From: Bacteroidales bacterium
GTDB taxonomy: Bacteria; Bacteroidota; Bacteroidia; Bacteroidales; JAAYJT01
Direction of reading: 5' to 3'
Length of the DNA: 55,350 nt
Assembly: GCA_012522795.1 (NCBI GenBank)
Contig: JAAYJT010000041.1
Coordinates: forward strand, 1-55,350
Positions 53,067 through 55,350 of this stretch are shown in pieces. Both the position numbers and the translations under genes were made by a program. Below the pieces are notes generated by a model. That model ran no database searches. It was not told the origin of the DNA and was given only the letters and a program-made list of their open reading frames with translations. The first letter of the stretch is position 1; each line of letters begins with the position of its first letter.

Positions 53067-55091
53067 ATGAAACTGACTTCGGAATTTACTCCTACCGGCG
53101 ATCAGCCGGAAGCTATACGCCAGCTTGTGGAAGGCTTGCAGCGTGGTGATCCTGCTCAGGTATTACTTGGAGTAACGGGTTCAGGGAAAACATTCACTAT
53201 TGCTAATGTTATTGAGCAGGTTAAACGCCCGACTCTGGTTCTCAGCCATAATAAAACCCTTGCAGCACAGCTTTATGGAGAGTTTAAACAGTTTTTTCCT
53301 GAAAACGCAGTTGAATATTTCGTATCGTATTATGATTACTACCAGCCCGAGGCTTATATCCCCTCGACTAATACTTATATTGAAAAGGATCTTTCAATAA
53401 ATGATGAAATAGAAAAATTAAGGCTCAGAACTACCTCAGCGCTTTTAAGCGGTCGCCGGGATGTTATTGTGGTTGCTTCAGTATCATGTATTTATGGTAT
53501 AGGCAATCCGGATGATTTTTATACTAACACTATAGAGCTTAGCACCGGAGATATAATAAGTCGTGATGTTTTGCTGTTCAGGCTTGTAAATAGCCTGTAT
53601 TCAAGATCGGGTGCTGATTTTCAAAGAGGTACATTCCGCGTTACCGGCGACACTCTAGATATTTTTCCGGCATACGCCGATCATGCATACCGAATAATTT
53701 TATGGGGCGATGAAGTGGAAAGTATTGAAACTTTTGACCCCGTTCATGGGCATAAACTTGACCAGCCTGATATTATGAAGCTTTATCCTGCAAATATTTT
53801 TGTGACTTCGCAGGAAAAAATGAAGGAAGCTTTTGTGAATATTCAAAAAGATCTGCGTAAACAGGCTGATTATTTCTTTCAGGAAGGCAAATCACAGGAG
53901 GCTAAACGACTTGAAGACAGAGTAAGTTATGATCTTGAAATGATGCGTGAGTTAGGTTACTGTCCGGGAATTGAGAATTATTCCAGATATTTTGATGGCA
54001 GACCTCCTGGTGCAAGACCTTTCTGCCTGTTAGACTATTTTCCTGATGATTTTCTTACAGTTATTGACGAAAGTCATGTTACTATTCCTCAGATAAGAGC
54101 AATGTATGGTGGCGACCGTTCACGTAAACAGGTACTTGTGGATTACGGCTTCAGACTTCCCGCCGCCCTTGATAACCGCCCCCTCACTTTTGATGAATTT
54201 GAAAATATTACAGGACAAACTATTTATGTGAGCGCTACACCTGCCGATTTTGAACTTCAAAAAACATTGGGAGTAATGGTTGAACAACTAATTAGACCAA
54301 CCGGACTTCTTGATCCTGAAATTGAAGTTAAACCAAGCCTGAACCAGATTGATGATCTTCTGGAAGAAATCAGGATTCGGATTGAAAAGAATGAAAGAAC
54401 ACTTGTAACAACACTTACCAAACGCATGGCTGAGGAGCTTACTAAATATTTCATCCGTCTGGGCGTTAAATGTATGTATATACACAGCGATGTTGAAACC
54501 CTTGAACGTGTTGAAATTCTTCATAAGTTGAGAACCGGCGATATAGATGTACTTGTGGGTGTGAACCTTCTGCGCGAAGGGCTTGACCTGCCCGAAGTAT
54601 CACTGGTAGCTATTTTGGATGCTGATAAAGAAGGTTTTTTACGATCCGAACGCTCACTTACTCAAACAGCGGGCAGGGCTGCACGTAATCTTAACAGCCT
54701 TGTGATCATGTATGCCGATAAGATCACTGACTCAATGCAGCGGACCATTGATGAAACAAACAGAAAGCGTGAAAAACAGCTTGCATACAATGCTGCCAAT
54801 AATATTACTCCGGCACAGATTGTTAAAAATATTGCTTCAATAATGGGGGAAACTACTGATGGCGGCTTAACTGATAAAAGCGGAAAAAAATATTATACCG
54901 GAAAGGATGAGATTATTATTGCTGCTGACCCGGTGGTTCAGTATATGCGTATTGAGGATATAAATAAAGCTGTGAACCGTACTCGTAAAAACATGGAGAA
55001 AGCTGTTAAGGAACTTGACTTTGTGGAAGCTGCCAGATTAAGGGATGAATTGTTTGCATTACAGAAAGTCCTGAAAGAGAGACAGAAATGA
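53067..55091 (+). CDS. uvrB: Excinuclease ABC subunit B
   Basis: Damage-verifying helicase-like subunit of nucleotide excision repair. The 674-residue protein has the Walker A motif GVTGSGKTFTIANV (about 37-50), the beta-hairpin YFVSYYDYYQPEAYIP that clamps DNA, the DESHVT box, helicase motifs IYVSATPADFE and QTAGRAARN, and a C-terminal UVR domain (about 630-665; MEKAVKELDFVEAARLRDEL) that contacts UvrC. Full length and all motifs intact. Monocistronic; the palindromic repeat array begins 11 nt after the stop. Confidence 0.97.
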   Translation: MKLTSEFTPTGDQPEAIRQLVEGLQRGDPAQVLLGVTGSGKTFTIANVIEQVKRPTLVLSHNKTLAAQLYGEFKQFFPENAVEYFVSYYDYYQPEAYIPSTNTYIEKDLSINDEIEKLRLRTTSALLSGRRDVIVVASVSCIYGIGNPDDFYTNTIELSTGDIISRDVLLFRLVNSLYSRSGADFQRGTFRVTGDTLDIFPAYADHAYRIILWGDEVESIETFDPVHGHKLDQPDIMKLYPANIFVTSQEKMKEAFVNIQKDLRKQADYFFQEGKSQEAKRLEDRVSYDLEMMRELGYCPGIENYSRYFDGRPPGARPFCLLDYFPDDFLTVIDESHVTIPQIRAMYGGDRSRKQVLVDYGFRLPAALDNRPLTFDEFENITGQTIYVSATPADFELQKTLGVMVEQLIRPTGLLDPEIEVKPSLNQIDDLLEEIRIRIEKNERTLVTTLTKRMAEELTKYFIRLGVKCMYIHSDVETLERVEILHKLRTGDIDVLVGVNLLREGLDLPEVSLVAILDADKEGFLRSERSLTQTAGRAARNLNSLVIMYADKITDSMQRTIDETNRKREKQLAYNAANNITPAQIVKNIASIMGETTDGGLTDKSGKKYYTGKDEIIIAADPVVQYMRIEDINKAVNRTRKNMEKAVKELDFVEAARLRDELFALQKVLKERQK

Positions 55092-55102
55092 TTTATAGAC
55101 TA

Positions 55103-55350
55103 CCCCTTCGGGGTTTGGAATCGGTAGAGCGATAGCCGTTTTTTACAAAAATATCATCCCGTAAGTCCCTACGGGATTGAGTAACCTACATAATTTATAC
55201 CCCTGGTGCTGAGGCTCTTGAAGCGCCTTTTGAATTATTTCGCCCCTTCGGGGGCTTGGGGATGCAATTTGTTCTATTTTCTACAAACATGTCGCCCCTA
55301 CGGGGCTTAGAGATTGAATTTTTGCGATTTTCTACCAATATATAGCCCCT
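55103..55350. repeat. Array of GC-rich palindromic repeats, runs off window
   Basis: Short hairpin-forming units in otherwise AT-rich DNA: CCCCTTCGGGG (55103-55113); TCCCGTA/TACGGGA with a 6-nt loop (55157-55176); GGTGCT/AGCGCC (55205-55227); GCCCCTTCGGGGGC-like (55242-55255, 5-bp stem with a TTCG loop); GCCCCTACGGGGC (55294-55306); and the start of another (GCCCCT, 55345-55350). The last three are 51-52 nt apart and share spacer text such as ATTTTCTACAAAC/ATTTTCTACCAAT. This type of GCCCC-TACGGGGC element is abundant between genes in many Bacteroidales (recalled, not checked). Resembles REP sequences mobilised by IS200-like transposases; the first hairpin may also end uvrB transcription. Confidence 0.85.

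Noticed and set aside
55103-55350. Possible CRISPR array
   Set aside because: Repeats are short palindromes of varying sequence with related, not unique, spacers, and no cas gene is near.

Overview
The window reads as a stretch of chromosome from an AT-rich, Gram-negative member of the Bacteroidetes (Bacteroidota), most likely Bacteroidales. The evidence is: several promoters of the lineage type (TTG or TTTG, a 19-21 nt spacer, then TAnnTTTG); three secreted proteins with type IX secretion (T9SS) C-terminal sorting domains; a ribosomal protein S16 with a long charged tail; an outer-membrane OmpP1/FadL porin; and the ftsK-lolA gene pair. Most of the sequence is ordinary chromosomal housekeeping. 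I see no insertion sequence, prophage, integrase, CRISPR array or defence cassette.

Layout. 1-9.2 kb: rpsP (cut by the window edge), a TlpA-like thioredoxin protein, an FKBP isomerase, tcdA, an ECF sigma factor with a small partner ORF, nth, bcp, panC-panD, a flippase-like membrane protein and rfaE2. 9.3-15.6 kb: radA, a secreted T9SS endonuclease/phosphatase-fold protein, an ADP-forming acyl-CoA synthetase and a dockerin-bearing secreted protein. 15.6-23.6 kb: an amino-sugar block (a NagB-like/PIG-L-like fusion and a GH20 hexosaminidase) divergent from a large secreted alpha/beta hydrolase. 23.8-27.1 kb: purB and ompP1. 27.2-34.1 kb: an alpha-glucan block on the minus strand (GH13, tRNA-Arg, GH57, GT4, glycogen debranching enzyme). 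34.3-37.7 kb: a T9SS protein, an unrecognised membrane protein and a CYTH protein. 37.9-39.3 kb: xdhC followed by the decayed remains of a xanthine dehydrogenase. 39.3-43.1 kb: a dockerin beta-helix protein, a T9SS M28 peptidase and a small conserved-looking protein. 43.4-55.1 kb: aroB-aroA, proline dehydrogenase, an Ada-like methyltransferase, ftsK, lolA, a hypothetical gene, acylphosphatase, mnmD and uvrB. The last 250 bases begin an array of GC-rich palindromes that runs off the window.

How the genes fit together. The debranching enzyme, glycosyltransferase and GH57 form one tight operon for a cytoplasmic alpha-glucan, while the GH13 has a signal peptide and probably trims incoming maltodextrins. 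GH20 plus the NagB-like fusion suggests use of GlcNAc-containing glycans. The T9SS and dockerin proteins point to a secreted or surface-attached degradative repertoire. XdhC without an intact partner indicates recent loss of a molybdenum hydroxylase.

Nothing here is a clearly new multi-gene system. The most interesting items are the eroding xanthine dehydrogenase, C-terminal dockerin modules in a genome that also uses T9SS tails, a NagB-like fusion that appears to lack a catalytic glutamate, the sigma-factor locus with a perfect palindrome at its promoter, and the terminal palindrome array. Family calls come from reading motifs by eye; no database search was run.
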